The notes beneath the pieces were generated by a model. The model had not been told where the DNA came from. It did no database searches and worked only from the letters and a program-made list of their open reading frames with translations. Of a stretch of DNA of 53,624 nt, positions 18,374 to 26,699 are shown in pieces. The translations under genes were made by a program, and so were the position numbers. Numbering within the stretch: the first letter of the stretch is position 1; every line of letters begins with the position of its first letter. Source of the DNA: a virus; the IMG/VR virus record IMGVR_UViG_3300048597_000653, positions 1-53,624 of that record; one strand, 5' to 3'.

Positions 18374-19177
18374 ATGCTCGTTAAACAGATTCCTTTGGCG
18401 CTGGTGAGACGTAATAACATCCGCACCAAGCGCGATGCCCAAAAACTTGCCAACCTGAAACAGTCGATTGCTACCCTTGGCCAGCTATATCCGATCCTGG
18501 TGTTTGCCCTGCATGGCCTGTTTGAGGTGATCGACGGCCATGGCCGGGTGGAGGCATGTGAAGAACTGGGAATGGAGACCATTGCCGCCCTGGTGCAGGA
18601 GGGCCCCACGAGCGAGGACCACCATCTGCACAAGGCCTTGGTCAGCAATGTGCAGCGAGAGGGCCTTTCGCCGGTCGATATGGCCAAGGCCACCTCGCGT
18701 CTGATGGAGCTCAATAGCTGGAACGCTTCCCAAGTTGCTCAGCAGTTGGGTTTGTCGGTCTCGGCCATTACGAAATCTTTGTCCATTTTGAAACTGCCGG
18801 CCGAAATCGTTGAGCAGATCGAGTCGCGAAAGATTCTCGCCTCTGCCGCCTATGAGCTTTCGCGCATCACCGATCCGCAAAAACAGGCCGAATTGGCAAA
18901 GCGCTTGGCCTGCGGTCAGCTCACCCGTGATGGTTTAGCGCAGAAGCGACAACGTGCAACCTCTTCGCGCCAAGCGACGAAAGCCAGTGGTAAGCGGGCC
19001 GTCGTTTACCTGACGCCGGGCTCCACGCTCACGCTTTCCGGTAAGTCCTTGGATTTCGAGAACTTCATCACGGCCTGCGAGATAGCCGCCGCGCAAGCCA
19101 AGAAGGCCCGCCAGCAAAAGCTCTCGTTTGCAACATTTCTGCTGGCCACACGCGATCAGGCTGTCGCCGCCCCATAA
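18374..19177 (+). CDS. ParB-like DNA-binding protein
   Basis: A 267-residue ParB/Spo0J-family protein. The N-terminal ParB domain has LANLKQSIATLGQLYPILV and the VIDGHGRVEACEELG phosphoesterase-like signature. A helix-turn-helix follows (NASQVAQQLGLSVSAITKSL). The start at 18374 has TTGGAGA upstream. No ParA-type ATPase is adjacent, so it may serve as a transcriptional or transfer-related ParB relative rather than a full partition pair. It sits directly before the coupling-protein gene. Confidence 0.85.
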   Translation: MLVKQIPLALVRRNNIRTKRDAQKLANLKQSIATLGQLYPILVFALHGLFEVIDGHGRVEACEELGMETIAALVQEGPTSEDHHLHKALVSNVQREGLSPVDMAKATSRLMELNSWNASQVAQQLGLSVSAITKSLSILKLPAEIVEQIESRKILASAAYELSRITDPQKQAELAKRLACGQLTRDGLAQKRQRATSSRQATKASGKRAVVYLTPGSTLTLSGKSLDFENFITACEIAAAQAKKARQQKLSFATFLLATRDQAVAAP

Positions 19178-19194
19178 CCAGTCGGGAGCCCGGA

Positions 19195-20685
19195 ATGGGA
19201 TCTGTACGAAGACGTAAAGCGGGATTCTTGACTTGTCCTGATGATGTTTTGCTGCGCTGGGGGCCACACGATGTCTTCACACTCGGCGATGCCTGGGAGG
19301 GCGTCTTTGTGGCCGGGGCCACCGGGAGCGGCAAGTCGTCCGCCTCCGGTGCGCACCTGACGCGGGCCTATCTGTCGGCTGGCATGGGAGGTGTCGTACT
19401 GACGGCCAAGAAAGGCGAGCGGCAGCTCTGGGAAGGGTATTGCAGAGCCACGGGTCGTAGCGGCGATCTGCGGGTCGTCTCGCCGGGTGGTCCTTATCGT
19501 TTCAACTTTCTCGACTACGAGCTCCGCCGCAAAGGAGAAGGAGCCGGGCTGACCGAGAACTTGGTGCACCTGTTTTCCGAGGTGCTGCAATTGGCCGAGC
19601 GAGGAAGCGGAGAAGGGGGCCGTAACGAGGAGGGGTACTGGCGCCGTGCTTGCCAGCAGTTGATGCGCAACGCGATCGACCTGGTGGTGTTGGCGACAGG
19701 ACGAATCACGATTGCGGAGGTTTATCAACTGGTCGTCTCAGCACCTACCAGCATGGAACAGATGCGCTCGGCGCCATGGCGTGAGAGCTCCTTCTGTTTC
19801 GCCTGCCTCCGCCAAGCGGATGAGAGTCCGAAGTCGGCTCGGCAGGCCCACGACTTCGAGATTGTGACGGACTACTTCCTGATCGAATGGCCGCAGCTTT
19901 CAGAAAAGACTCGTAGCGTCATTCTTTCGACCTTTACCAGCATGATCGATGTGATTCACCGCGGAGTGCTCTCGGAACTATTCTGCACGGACACGACGCT
20001 GACACCGGAGGCGACCGAACAAGGGGCGATCATCTTGATCGACCTGCCGGTCAAAGAATTCGGCCTGGTAGGACAATTCGCCCAGGTGCTCTGGAAATCC
20101 GCTTTCCAGCGCTCGATCGAGCGGCGTGACGTCCGGCAGAATCCCCGGAGCGTGTTCCTGTTTGCCGATGAGGCGCAGTATTTTCTGACTTCGCCCGGGG
20201 ATCACCAGTTCCAGACCACTTGCCGCGCCTCGCGCGTGGCAACCGTCCTCTTGACGCAAAGCATCGGCAATCTGCGCGCCGCGCTGGGAGGAAGCGGTCA
20301 GGGGGAGGCCGCCACCGATAGTCTCTTGGGCAACCTGAATACGAAGTGCCTGCATGCCAATGGCGATCCGGTCACCAACGAATGGGCCGCCTCCCTGATC
20401 GGCCGTAGCCGCCAATTCCTGGTCAATGCCTCGTCGCAGCAACAGCCCCAAGGCTTGCTCGCGCAATGGGCCGGACTGCGATCGTTCCCGTCCACCAGTG
20501 CGGGAATTAGCGAGCAAGTCGACTTCGAAGTGCAGCCCAAGCGATTCACGACGCTCCGGCGCGGCGGCGTGGCTAATCAGAGGCAGGTGGATGCGATCGT
20601 GTTCCAGGGTGGAAAACGCTTCCGAGCCAATGGCAAGACCTGGCTGCCTGTGACATTTCAGCAACAGAAAGGTGGAACCTCATGA
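19195..20685 (+). CDS. VirD4/TraD-type coupling ATPase
   Basis: A 496-residue type IV coupling protein that would deliver the relaxase-DNA complex to a secretion channel. Walker A is GATGSGKS (residues 41-48) and Walker B is VFLFADEAQYF (D325, E326). The order and the KKGER loop after strand 2 are typical of VirD4-like proteins. No N-terminal transmembrane helix is present; the adjacent membrane proteins may anchor it. GGGAGCC precedes the ATG at 19195. It ends in a four-base ATGA overlap with the next gene. Confidence 0.85.
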   Translation: MGSVRRRKAGFLTCPDDVLLRWGPHDVFTLGDAWEGVFVAGATGSGKSSASGAHLTRAYLSAGMGGVVLTAKKGERQLWEGYCRATGRSGDLRVVSPGGPYRFNFLDYELRRKGEGAGLTENLVHLFSEVLQLAERGSGEGGRNEEGYWRRACQQLMRNAIDLVVLATGRITIAEVYQLVVSAPTSMEQMRSAPWRESSFCFACLRQADESPKSARQAHDFEIVTDYFLIEWPQLSEKTRSVILSTFTSMIDVIHRGVLSELFCTDTTLTPEATEQGAIILIDLPVKEFGLVGQFAQVLWKSAFQRSIERRDVRQNPRSVFLFADEAQYFLTSPGDHQFQTTCRASRVATVLLTQSIGNLRAALGGSGQGEAATDSLLGNLNTKCLHANGDPVTNEWAASLIGRSRQFLVNASSQQQPQGLLAQWAGLRSFPSTSAGISEQVDFEVQPKRFTTLRRGGVANQRQVDAIVFQGGKRFRANGKTWLPVTFQQQKGGTS

Positions 20686-21266
20686 ACGAACCAGACCGTC
20701 CGTTTGCGTTGCCCGATTTCGAGCAGTCGGCCAATCTAGCGATGCTATTGGCCCAAACCTGGTCCTTTTCGCTGGAAGTATTCCTGCGCTGCCGGTTCGG
20801 CTCTCGCTACATCGGCTTGCAGGGGCTGCTGGTACTCCCCCTGATCGTGGTCTTTTGCCTCTGGTGGCCGCCAGAGGAGTGCGGGCCGTTATTCCTGTTC
20901 TTGCTGGCTTACCTCGCACTGTGCTTTTGCCACCGGATGGCAACGCTGTGGCGCCGCCGGAATGGAGAAGCGAATCATTCACGTTATACGGGGGCTCCGC
21001 TGCTCTTGAAGCCCACCCGTCGTCTCACCGAGGAAACTATCAAGCAGTACGTCGAGCCGATCTTCGTGGCGGGCCTGGGATGCCTGCTGGGGCCCTCCAG
21101 CGCTCCGCTAGGCGCCTATCTGCTCGTCGGGGCCGCGATGATGTTCTTTACCGTCCGCCATTCAATCCACTGGACGGCCATGCGCACCAGGGACCTGCAC
21201 GACAACCTGATCGAACAACAATGCGTCGCGGCCGATTTTCGGTCGCGCATGGGGGATGACTTTTAA
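20682..21266 (+). CDS. Membrane protein coupled to the coupling ATPase, 194 aa
   Basis: ATGA overlap with the coupling-protein gene indicates translational coupling. There are two hydrophobic regions: GLLVLPLIVVFCLWW with PLFLFLLAYLALCFC, and VAGLGCLLGPSS with GAYLLVGAAMMFF. It could be the membrane anchor that the soluble VirD4-like ATPase lacks; this is inference from order and topology only. Confidence 0.7.
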   Translation: MNEPDRPFALPDFEQSANLAMLLAQTWSFSLEVFLRCRFGSRYIGLQGLLVLPLIVVFCLWWPPEECGPLFLFLLAYLALCFCHRMATLWRRRNGEANHSRYTGAPLLLKPTRRLTEETIKQYVEPIFVAGLGCLLGPSSAPLGAYLLVGAAMMFFTVRHSIHWTAMRTRDLHDNLIEQQCVAADFRSRMGDDF

Positions 21267-21280
21267 GCGAGGAACGCACG

Positions 21281-21571
21281 ATGAGCGACAAGCCCAAGAT
21301 GGGAGAAGGGCATGCCTCGGCCATGTGGAGGCAGGGCCTACGTGAATTGCGTAACGTTTTTTATCCCGAATCGAATGTCTCACAGCAACTGGAATATGGG
21401 CTCTACGGAACCAGGACGCCTGGTGAAGTAGCAGAGGCTCGCAATTCAGACACTCGCGATCTCGAAGATGAACGACGTGCGGAGTCGATTCTGGATCGCA
21501 AACTCAGAGAACTCGACCAACGCCATCAGGAGCCTGGCAAAGAGCGACCCGGACCGGAAATGGACCGTTAA
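21281..21571 (+). CDS. Small charged hypothetical protein, 96 aa
   Basis: Start with GAGGAAC upstream. No hydrophobic segment is present; a charged helical C-terminus (DLEDERRAESILDRKLRELD) suggests a short coiled coil. It is the last gene of the transfer operon, 14 bases after the membrane protein. No family is recognised. Confidence 0.65.
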   Translation: MSDKPKMGEGHASAMWRQGLRELRNVFYPESNVSQQLEYGLYGTRTPGEVAEARNSDTRDLEDERRAESILDRKLRELDQRHQEPGKERPGPEMDR

Positions 21572-21595
21572 TTAGGACCCCGGAGCAGGATCAAG

Positions 21596-21826
21596 ATGGA
21601 TATCCCCTTTTCCCCACCGTTTACAGACGTTTTCGAAGTCGGAACTCTGTTGATGACCGCTGATCAACTGGCCACGGCGCTCCAAATTTCCAAACGCTCC
21701 ATCTGGCGATTGTGCGATGAGCGAAAGATCCCCGAGCCCATCCGTCTGGGGGGCGCGGTTCGCTGGCGCGTCAAGGAGGTGGAGGCATGGTTGGCGAGCG
21801 GATGTCCGCGCCGTAGCGGCAACTAA
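21596..21826 (+). CDS. AlpA/excisionase-like helix-turn-helix protein
   Basis: A 76-residue protein with a winged helix-turn-helix of the MerR/AlpA type: LMTADQLATALQISKRSIWR, then LCDERKIPEPIRLGGAVRWR. Such small proteins act as excisionases or regulators for nearby recombinases. It lies 230 bases upstream of the serine recombinase in the same direction. It probably directs excision or controls the recombinase gene. Confidence 0.8.
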   Translation: MDIPFSPPFTDVFEVGTLLMTADQLATALQISKRSIWRLCDERKIPEPIRLGGAVRWRVKEVEAWLASGCPRRSGN

Positions 21827-21851
21827 GTGTGGAAGCGGTCGAAAGGACGAC

Positions 21852-22052
21852 ATGGAAAGCCAGCGCGAGTTTCCGGCGGAGACAGGCGAGCTAGCGCTGC
21901 CGCCGGGAACTGCGCCTTGGATCACTCCCGAACTCGTCCGAAAAACACTTTTGGTTTGGCAACCCTATTACCAAGCTCCTCTATCCGTCGAGGATGCCGT
22001 TACAATGATCCAGAGCGTGGGTCGATTGTTTGGCGTATTACGACGGAGCTAA
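21852..22052 (+). CDS. Small recombinase-associated protein, 66 aa
   Basis: The ATG at 21852 has GAAAGGA upstream. The core TPELVRKTLLVWQPYYQAPL with EDAVTMIQSVGRLFGVL matches a short family I recall just upstream of serine recombinases or in recombinase operons of Planctomycetota. The function is unknown; a recombination directionality factor is one possibility. It ends four bases before the recombinase start. Confidence 0.65.
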   Translation: MESQREFPAETGELALPPGTAPWITPELVRKTLLVWQPYYQAPLSVEDAVTMIQSVGRLFGVLRRS

Positions 22053-22055
22053 GCC

Positions 22056-23546
22056 ATGAAGCGATTCGTCGCCTTGGCCCGAGTCAGCAGCCGGGAACAA
22101 GAACGGGAAGGGTTTTCGCTCGACGTCCAAGAAGAGGCTTTGCGACGATACGCCACCCACGCCGGTGGCGAAATTGTCGAATTCTTCCGCATCGCTGAGA
22201 CGGCCAGCAAGAGCGATGAGCGCCGCACCTTCAAGTCGATGGTGGCGTATGCCAAACGCCACTGCCTGGAAATCGACGCGCTACTCTTCTACAAGATCGA
22301 TCGGGCGGCTCGAAATCTCTACGATTACGTCGAACTTGAACGGCTGGAATCGGAATACAATGTTCCGTTCATCTCGGTCTCGCAACCGACGGAGAACAAT
22401 CCGGCCGGCCGGATGATGCGCCGCACGCTGGCCAACATGGCCAGCTTCTATACGGAACAACAATCCGTGGACGTGCGGGAGGGCCTGGCCCGCCGCGTGC
22501 AAGAAGGGTGGTTTGTAGGGCACGCCCCCTACGGATATCGCAATGTGCGGCGAAACGGACGTAGCGTCGTCGAAATTGATTCCGTCCCCGCCGAAAATGT
22601 TCGCCGGTTCTTTCACCTCTATGCCTACGAAAACCTGACGCTGGATGGCGTTGTGGAAAAGATGGCGGAGGAGGGAAGGTGCTATCGAACGTCGTATCCC
22701 CGGTTTCTACGGGGCTCCTTGCATGCCATGCTGCGCGATCGGGCCTACATCGGAGAAATCGAATTCCGCGGCCAATGGTATCCGGGTAAGCAGGAACCGC
22801 TCATCGATCGAGGGACCTGGGACCGCGTGCAAGCATTGCTCGGGGGCCATGTCTATCAGGCCCACGAAATGACGTATGCCGGCGAATTGATGACCTGCGG
22901 TCATTGTGGCCATCCGATTACCGGCGAACGCAAAACTCGCCAAACCAAGCGAGGTCAGCGGAGCTACGTCTATTACCGCTGTGCGCGCTACAGCCAGGGA
23001 GATCACCCGCGCATCCGCGTCACGGAAGCGGAGCTCGATCTACAAATGCTGGCGTTATTCAAGCGGATGCGAATCGAGGACGACGGCGTCCGGGAATGGT
23101 TTCGCACGGTGCTCAACTCCCAGACCTTCGATGCCCAGCGAGAGTCACTGTCTCAGCACCATGAACTGACTCGGCAAGAAACCATGCTGATCGGTCAACA
23201 AGACCGGCTACTCAATCTTCGCCTGGCGGATCAAATCGACGACGATACCTTCGCCGCGAAGCAAACCGAAATCCGGGACCGGTTGGCTCGAATCCGGTTG
23301 CAACTGGATGTGCTGGACCGTTCGCATGACGAAACGGCCGAATTGGCACTGAAAGCGTTTGAACTTTCGCAAACCCTTGTCGAGAAGTGGCTTAACGCAG
23401 ACTATGCGACGAAACGCCGAATCCTTGAAATTGTCTGTTTGAACTGTTGCCTCAACGGCGCAACTCTTTGCCCGACAATAAGAAAGCCCTTCGACGTTTT
23501 GGCCGAAGGGCTCATTTCGAAAGATAGTCGGGGCGACAGGATTTGA
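22056..23546 (+). CDS. Large serine recombinase/integrase
   Basis: A 496-residue serine site-specific recombinase. The N-terminal resolvase domain has ARVSSREQ with S11 as the likely nucleophile, and FYKIDRAARN. The recombinase domain follows (GHAPYGYRNVRRNG, LHAMLRDRAYIGEIEFRG). Next are a zinc ribbon (CGHCGHPITG, with YYRCARY) and a helical C-terminus. CGGAG precedes the ATG at 22056. The stop codon lies inside a tRNA-Pro-like 3' fragment, so the gene ends within what is probably its own attachment site. It would integrate and excise the element. Confidence 0.92.
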   Translation: MKRFVALARVSSREQEREGFSLDVQEEALRRYATHAGGEIVEFFRIAETASKSDERRTFKSMVAYAKRHCLEIDALLFYKIDRAARNLYDYVELERLESEYNVPFISVSQPTENNPAGRMMRRTLANMASFYTEQQSVDVREGLARRVQEGWFVGHAPYGYRNVRRNGRSVVEIDSVPAENVRRFFHLYAYENLTLDGVVEKMAEEGRCYRTSYPRFLRGSLHAMLRDRAYIGEIEFRGQWYPGKQEPLIDRGTWDRVQALLGGHVYQAHEMTYAGELMTCGHCGHPITGERKTRQTKRGQRSYVYYRCARYSQGDHPRIRVTEAELDLQMLALFKRMRIEDDGVREWFRTVLNSQTFDAQRESLSQHHELTRQETMLIGQQDRLLNLRLADQIDDDTFAAKQTEIRDRLARIRLQLDVLDRSHDETAELALKAFELSQTLVEKWLNADYATKRRILEIVCLNCCLNGATLCPTIRKPFDVLAEGLISKDSRGDRI

Positions 23547-23570
23547 ACCTGCGACCTCTTGCACCCCAAG
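23529..23570 (-). other. tRNA-Pro(GGG)-like 3' fragment, candidate attachment site
   Basis: Read on the minus strand, this holds the anticodon loop TTGGGGT, the anticodon-stem 3' half GCAAG, variable loop AGGTC, T-arm GCAGG-TTCAAAT-CCTGT and acceptor 3' half CGCCCCG followed by A and CTA. The 5' half of the tRNA (acceptor, D-arm) is missing: bases 23571 onward do not pair with GCAAG beyond chance. A displaced tRNA 3' end overlapping an integrase gene is the usual mark of an integration site. The break falls at the edge of the anticodon loop. Confidence 0.7.
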
Positions 23571-23774
23571 CCAAGGGATTGCAAGGTTTTCTCGCGCGAG
23601 CTTTCGCCGCAACGTCTTATCTCGATCGGGCTTGTGCTCACTGTAATTGGGGTGACCGCCTCGGTCAACGGCGGTGTTCTACCGCCTTGTCCCGCCTGTT
23701 GGACGCACTTCCAGGGACAAATCAGGGACAAAGCTCTGTCCCTGTGGCCATCGCCTAGTGTGATTTCCCCTAAT
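23571..23774. other. Gap between attachment site and sigma gene, with hairpin
   Basis: About 200 bases without a convincing gene. CAGGGACA-AAGCTC-TGTCCCTG at 23723-23744 is a perfect 8-base hairpin, with another CAGGGACAAA just upstream at 23712. It could end transcription or mark the junction between two elements. Confidence 0.45.
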
Positions 23775-23802
23775 TTGACAACTCCATGATTCGGACTAAT
23801 TT
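23775..23802 (+). promoter_or_regulatory. Promoter candidate of the sigma-factor gene
   Basis: TTGACA at 23775-23780, a 16-base spacer, and TAATTT at 23797-23802, with the first start codon of the sigma gene at 23818. The spacer (CTCCATGATTCGGAC) weakly resembles the CACCATCATTGAC box found at five downstream sites. Confidence 0.45.
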
Positions 23803-23817
23803 TGTCTTTGCTGGTCA

Positions 23818-24414
23818 ATGATGATGCAAGCGGATAAAGAACCAATGAACCGCACCGATGAAGACCTCGCACAAGCGTTCATGCACCGTGGCTGCCAGGA
23901 ATCAGGCGGCATTCTCTACGAACGATATCGCCCGGCACTAACCGACTTCCTGCGGCGATACGTGCGCGACCGGCACATCGCTGAAGACCTGGTCCAGGAC
24001 ACCTTCCTGCGGTTGCCGTCCGCCGGGCAACGCTACAACCCAGCCTTTTCTTTCAAGAACTGGGTCTTCAGTGTGGCAGCCAATCTGGCCAAAAACTGGC
24101 TCAAAGCGGCGAGAATCCGCCGCACAGTGTCGCTAGGCGAATCGTCCGACGAACACAGCCTCAACGACGTCATCGCGGACCTGACCGTCGCGGACCCTCA
24201 CACTCAGGCGGAAGAGCGAGAGGATGTGACGTTCATTCAAGGCTGCCTCGACGAGCTTCCGCCGGATGAATCGGCCGCCTTTAACCTGATTGTAGAAGGC
24301 CATCAGTACAACGAAGTCGCAGACTTGATCGGCGTCCCAGTCGGCACGCTGAAATCGCGAGTGAGCCGCACCGCCAAAACCATTCGTCGCGCTCGCGAGC
24401 GGATGATCGCCTAA
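23818..24414 (+). CDS. ECF-type RNA polymerase sigma factor
   Basis: A 198-residue sigma-70 family protein of ECF size. Region 2 is around residues 50-90 (AEDLVQDTFLRL, then NPAFSFKNWVFSVAANLAKN). Region 4 is around 160-190 (YNEVADLIGVPVGTLKSRVS). No anti-sigma gene is recognised next to it. ATG codons occur at 23818, 23821, 23824 and 23845 (MNRTDEDLAQAF); the last is conserved-looking and may be the true start. It is the first gene of a long rightward array and may direct RNA polymerase to the recurring box sites downstream. Confidence 0.85.
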   Translation: MMMQADKEPMNRTDEDLAQAFMHRGCQESGGILYERYRPALTDFLRRYVRDRHIAEDLVQDTFLRLPSAGQRYNPAFSFKNWVFSVAANLAKNWLKAARIRRTVSLGESSDEHSLNDVIADLTVADPHTQAEEREDVTFIQGCLDELPPDESAAFNLIVEGHQYNEVADLIGVPVGTLKSRVSRTAKTIRRARERMIA

Positions 24415-24421
24415 TTATTTC

Positions 24422-24448
24422 TTGCATTTCACCATCATTGACCTATGG
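24422..24448 (+). promoter_or_regulatory. Shared box, copy a
   Basis: Contains CACCATCATTGAC at 24430-24442 followed by CTATGG, just after the sigma-factor stop and 41 bases before the next start. TTGCAT at 24423 and TATGGT at 24444 are 15 bases apart and could act as -35 and -10. One of five copies of this box in the window. Confidence 0.55.
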
Positions 24449-24489
24449 TTTCGATGCGGGACAAACAAACCACAACGCGAGAGGCAACA

Positions 24490-24852
24490 GTGAAGGTTCG
24501 ATTCTTCTACAACGTGATGGTCGAATATCAGTGCGGGCGAGATCGGAAGTTCTGGCACGGCTACTTTCTCGAACCGCCTACACCAGAGTCGGTGCAGGCC
24601 GCCATTGAACAGAAACATGGTCGAGAGCACGACGCTGCCGCCTTATGTGCCCGATTCGCCTACTTCAATGTGCCGGACTTGCATCAGGCTCTCTGCCGTA
24701 ACCGGCTTACTGACACCAATGGCTGCTGGCTAGCCAACGTCACGATTACCGCACGAGAAATCTTCTGCCAGCCGCCCAACGCAAAACACTGTCAGCGACC
24801 GTTCACTGTGAAAGGCTGCCTGACAGGTCGCATTACCAATGAGGCAGCATGA
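24490..24852 (+). CDS. Hypothetical protein, 120 aa (paralogue of next gene)
   Basis: The GTG at 24490 (VKVRFFYNVMVEYQ) with GAGAGG upstream is preferred to an ATG at 24445 that lies within the shared box. It resembles the following gene: FFYNVMV against YYTVIV, EPPTPESVQAAIE against DAPTKEAIQAALE, and GCWLANVTITAREIF against GVKIATVEITANRVY. A diverged tandem duplication of an unknown family. ATGA overlap with the next gene. Confidence 0.65.
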   Translation: MKVRFFYNVMVEYQCGRDRKFWHGYFLEPPTPESVQAAIEQKHGREHDAAALCARFAYFNVPDLHQALCRNRLTDTNGCWLANVTITAREIFCQPPNAKHCQRPFTVKGCLTGRITNEAA

Positions 24853-25208
24853 TCTCAGCAGGTTTGTACTACACCGTCATCGTGAATCGGAACAAGACCC
24901 GAGGGCTGCCTCTGACCTTCATCGACGCACCAACCAAAGAAGCAATTCAAGCAGCTTTGGAGATCGAAATTAAGGACTTGCAACGGTCCTACGAAGAGTC
25001 CGGCGATGAGACAGAGGATTGGGAGTACGACGATATTCGCGACTGCATCGAGGCTCGGCAACACGATCTCGAAGCTGTCCGACATATCAGCGAGTTGCAG
25101 CTTCCAACCGATGACGGCACGAAGACCAGCCGCGACCTGAAGATCGCCGGGGTAAAGATCGCCACTGTCGAAATCACCGCTAACCGCGTTTACAAGAAAG
25201 CCGCATGA
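24849..25208 (+). CDS. Hypothetical protein, 119 aa (paralogue of preceding gene)
   Basis: Starts MISAGLYYTVIVNRNKTRGL and is joined to its neighbours by four-base overlaps on both sides. It shares a beginning, middle and end pattern with the preceding gene and has a longer acidic helical insertion (ESGDETEDWEYDDIRDCIEA). No domain is recognised. Confidence 0.65.
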   Translation: MISAGLYYTVIVNRNKTRGLPLTFIDAPTKEAIQAALEIEIKDLQRSYEESGDETEDWEYDDIRDCIEARQHDLEAVRHISELQLPTDDGTKTSRDLKIAGVKIATVEITANRVYKKAA

Positions 25209-25780
25209 AACTCCCACGTCCCTACGTCAGCATCGACATCGAGACCACCGGCCTGAATCCCGACACCTGTCAAGTGCTGGAGGTCGCGGCCGTGATCGAA
25301 GATTGGAAGTCTGACATCGACGCGCTCCCCGTCTTCCACCGCTTGATCGAGCACGATCAAATCGTGGGCGAACCTTTCGCCCTGGCATTGAACCACCGGA
25401 TTCTGGCCGAACTGGCAAAGCCGCCGGGTGAGTGTGAGACGCTGCGATGTGAACCGTGGGAAGTGCGAGGTCTGCTGGCCAGCTTCCTCGAAAGGTACAA
25501 GATCGATCCAGATGAAGCGATCCTGGCAGCGGGTAAGAACTTCAGCGGATTCGATCGGCCATTCCTCAACCGACTGCCGCACTTCGATCTCAAGTTCCAT
25601 CACCGGGTCATTGACCCCGGCATGGCGTACTGGAATCCCCTGATCGACGAAACGCCCCCTGACACCAAGACCTGCAAGGAACGTGCGGGAATCCAAGGCG
25701 AAGTCAGTCACCGCGCGGTGGATGATGCGCGAGACATCATCCGGATCATTCGGAGCAAGTTTCATTATGGCAATCACTGA
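25205..25780 (+). CDS. DEDDh-type 3'-5' exonuclease (DnaQ/RNase T-like)
   Basis: A 191-residue stand-alone exonuclease domain. Motif I SIDIETTG supplies D11 and E13, motif II AGKNFSGFD a further Asp, and motif III HRAVDDARD (H169, D174) gives the DEDDh class. It would remove nucleotides from DNA or RNA 3' ends. It is embedded in the sigma-led array by four-base overlaps. Similar exonucleases occur in phages and plasmids. Substrate is unknown. Confidence 0.85.
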   Translation: MKLPRPYVSIDIETTGLNPDTCQVLEVAAVIEDWKSDIDALPVFHRLIEHDQIVGEPFALALNHRILAELAKPPGECETLRCEPWEVRGLLASFLERYKIDPDEAILAAGKNFSGFDRPFLNRLPHFDLKFHHRVIDPGMAYWNPLIDETPPDTKTCKERAGIQGEVSHRAVDDARDIIRIIRSKFHYGNH

Positions 25781-25973
25781 GATGACAGTCCAACACCGAA
25801 CGATCAAGCTCGAAGTCGGCGACCTACGGAAGCTCTTGGGAATCAATAATCGTGAGAGCGTACGAGTGTACGTGACCGACGTCTACGACAAGGATCACGA
25901 GCTTTCGTGCAATGGACACTCGATCTCCGTCGTCTGCGAGAAGATGATCCCAAACGACAAAGAGGGCGAATAA
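25767..25973 (+). CDS. Small hypothetical protein, 68 aa
   Basis: Start ATG at 25767 (MAITEMTVQHRTIKLEVGDL) has GGAG upstream and overlaps the exonuclease end by 14 bases; the ATG at 25782 is an alternative. A short beta-rich pattern (SVRVYVTDVYDKDHEL, then HSISVVCEKM). No domain is recognised. Confidence 0.6.
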   Translation: MAITEMTVQHRTIKLEVGDLRKLLGINNRESVRVYVTDVYDKDHELSCNGHSISVVCEKMIPNDKEGE

Positions 25974-25982
25974 GACCGCGAT

Positions 25983-26693
25983 ATGAACCGAGAATCACTG
26001 TTAGATACGATCCGACGATTGCTCGCTCTCAGCGAGTCACCGAACGAGCATGAAGCGGCGAGAGCCGCTGCCAAGGCCGCCGAGCTAATGTCGCAGCACA
26101 ACATCGAGTTGGCGCAGTTGGAGACGCCACCTGAGCACGACTGGTTCGAGGAAGATGCCGGTGAAGAGCGGCAACGAGTGACAGCCGAGCAGCCAATCAT
26201 CGCGAACATTCTAAAGGCTCACTTCTTCGTCGTTCCCATTTTCCTTCGGCGAGAGCGATCCTACGGCTCATGGGTCACGGTTCTCTCCCTATTCGGGGAA
26301 CGTCATAACGTCGCTGTGGCGAGATATGTGGGCAGCTATCTTCGCGACACGTTTCGCCGCTTGGCCAAGCAGGCTCGCATTCAGACCAAAGGCCGTCGGT
26401 CTTACTTCCTCGGTCTGGCTCAGACAGTTGGCGCCAAACTGGAGGCACAGCGTCAAAAGTCAGTCCAAGTCCCTGGTGGCGAAAGAGCGCTAGTTGTGCT
26501 CGAAGCCGATACCAAGAAGGCATTCGATGAGCGGTATCCGGACATTGAAAAGCTACAAAGTCGAGCATCGTTTGACGACGACAGCTTTATCCGTGGCCTC
26601 CGAGACGGAGAACAGATCAGCATCAATCCTGCCATCGGTCGAGGCGATAGAACACCGATCGGTGCGGCACAGCTTGTATTGCCATCACGCTGA
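25983..26693 (+). CDS. DUF2786-domain protein, 236 aa
   Basis: The N-terminal about 45 residues (RRLLALSESPNEHEAARAAA, then KAAELMSQHNI) match DUF2786, a small helical domain common in phages and mobile elements. The rest (residues about 65-230) contains SYFLGLAQTVGAKLEAQRQ, in keeping with the usual second domain of these proteins. Function is not known. It lies in the middle of the rightward array. Confidence 0.8.
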   Translation: MNRESLLDTIRRLLALSESPNEHEAARAAAKAAELMSQHNIELAQLETPPEHDWFEEDAGEERQRVTAEQPIIANILKAHFFVVPIFLRRERSYGSWVTVLSLFGERHNVAVARYVGSYLRDTFRRLAKQARIQTKGRRSYFLGLAQTVGAKLEAQRQKSVQVPGGERALVVLEADTKKAFDERYPDIEKLQSRASFDDDSFIRGLRDGEQISINPAIGRGDRTPIGAAQLVLPSR

Positions 26694-26699
26694 GAACAG

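Noticed and set aside
23529-23600. A complete or intron-containing tRNA gene
   Set aside because: CCTTGC at 23583-23588 on the minus strand could pair with the anticodon stem, but no acceptor 5' half CGGGGCG or D-arm is present upstream, so only a 3' fragment is supported.
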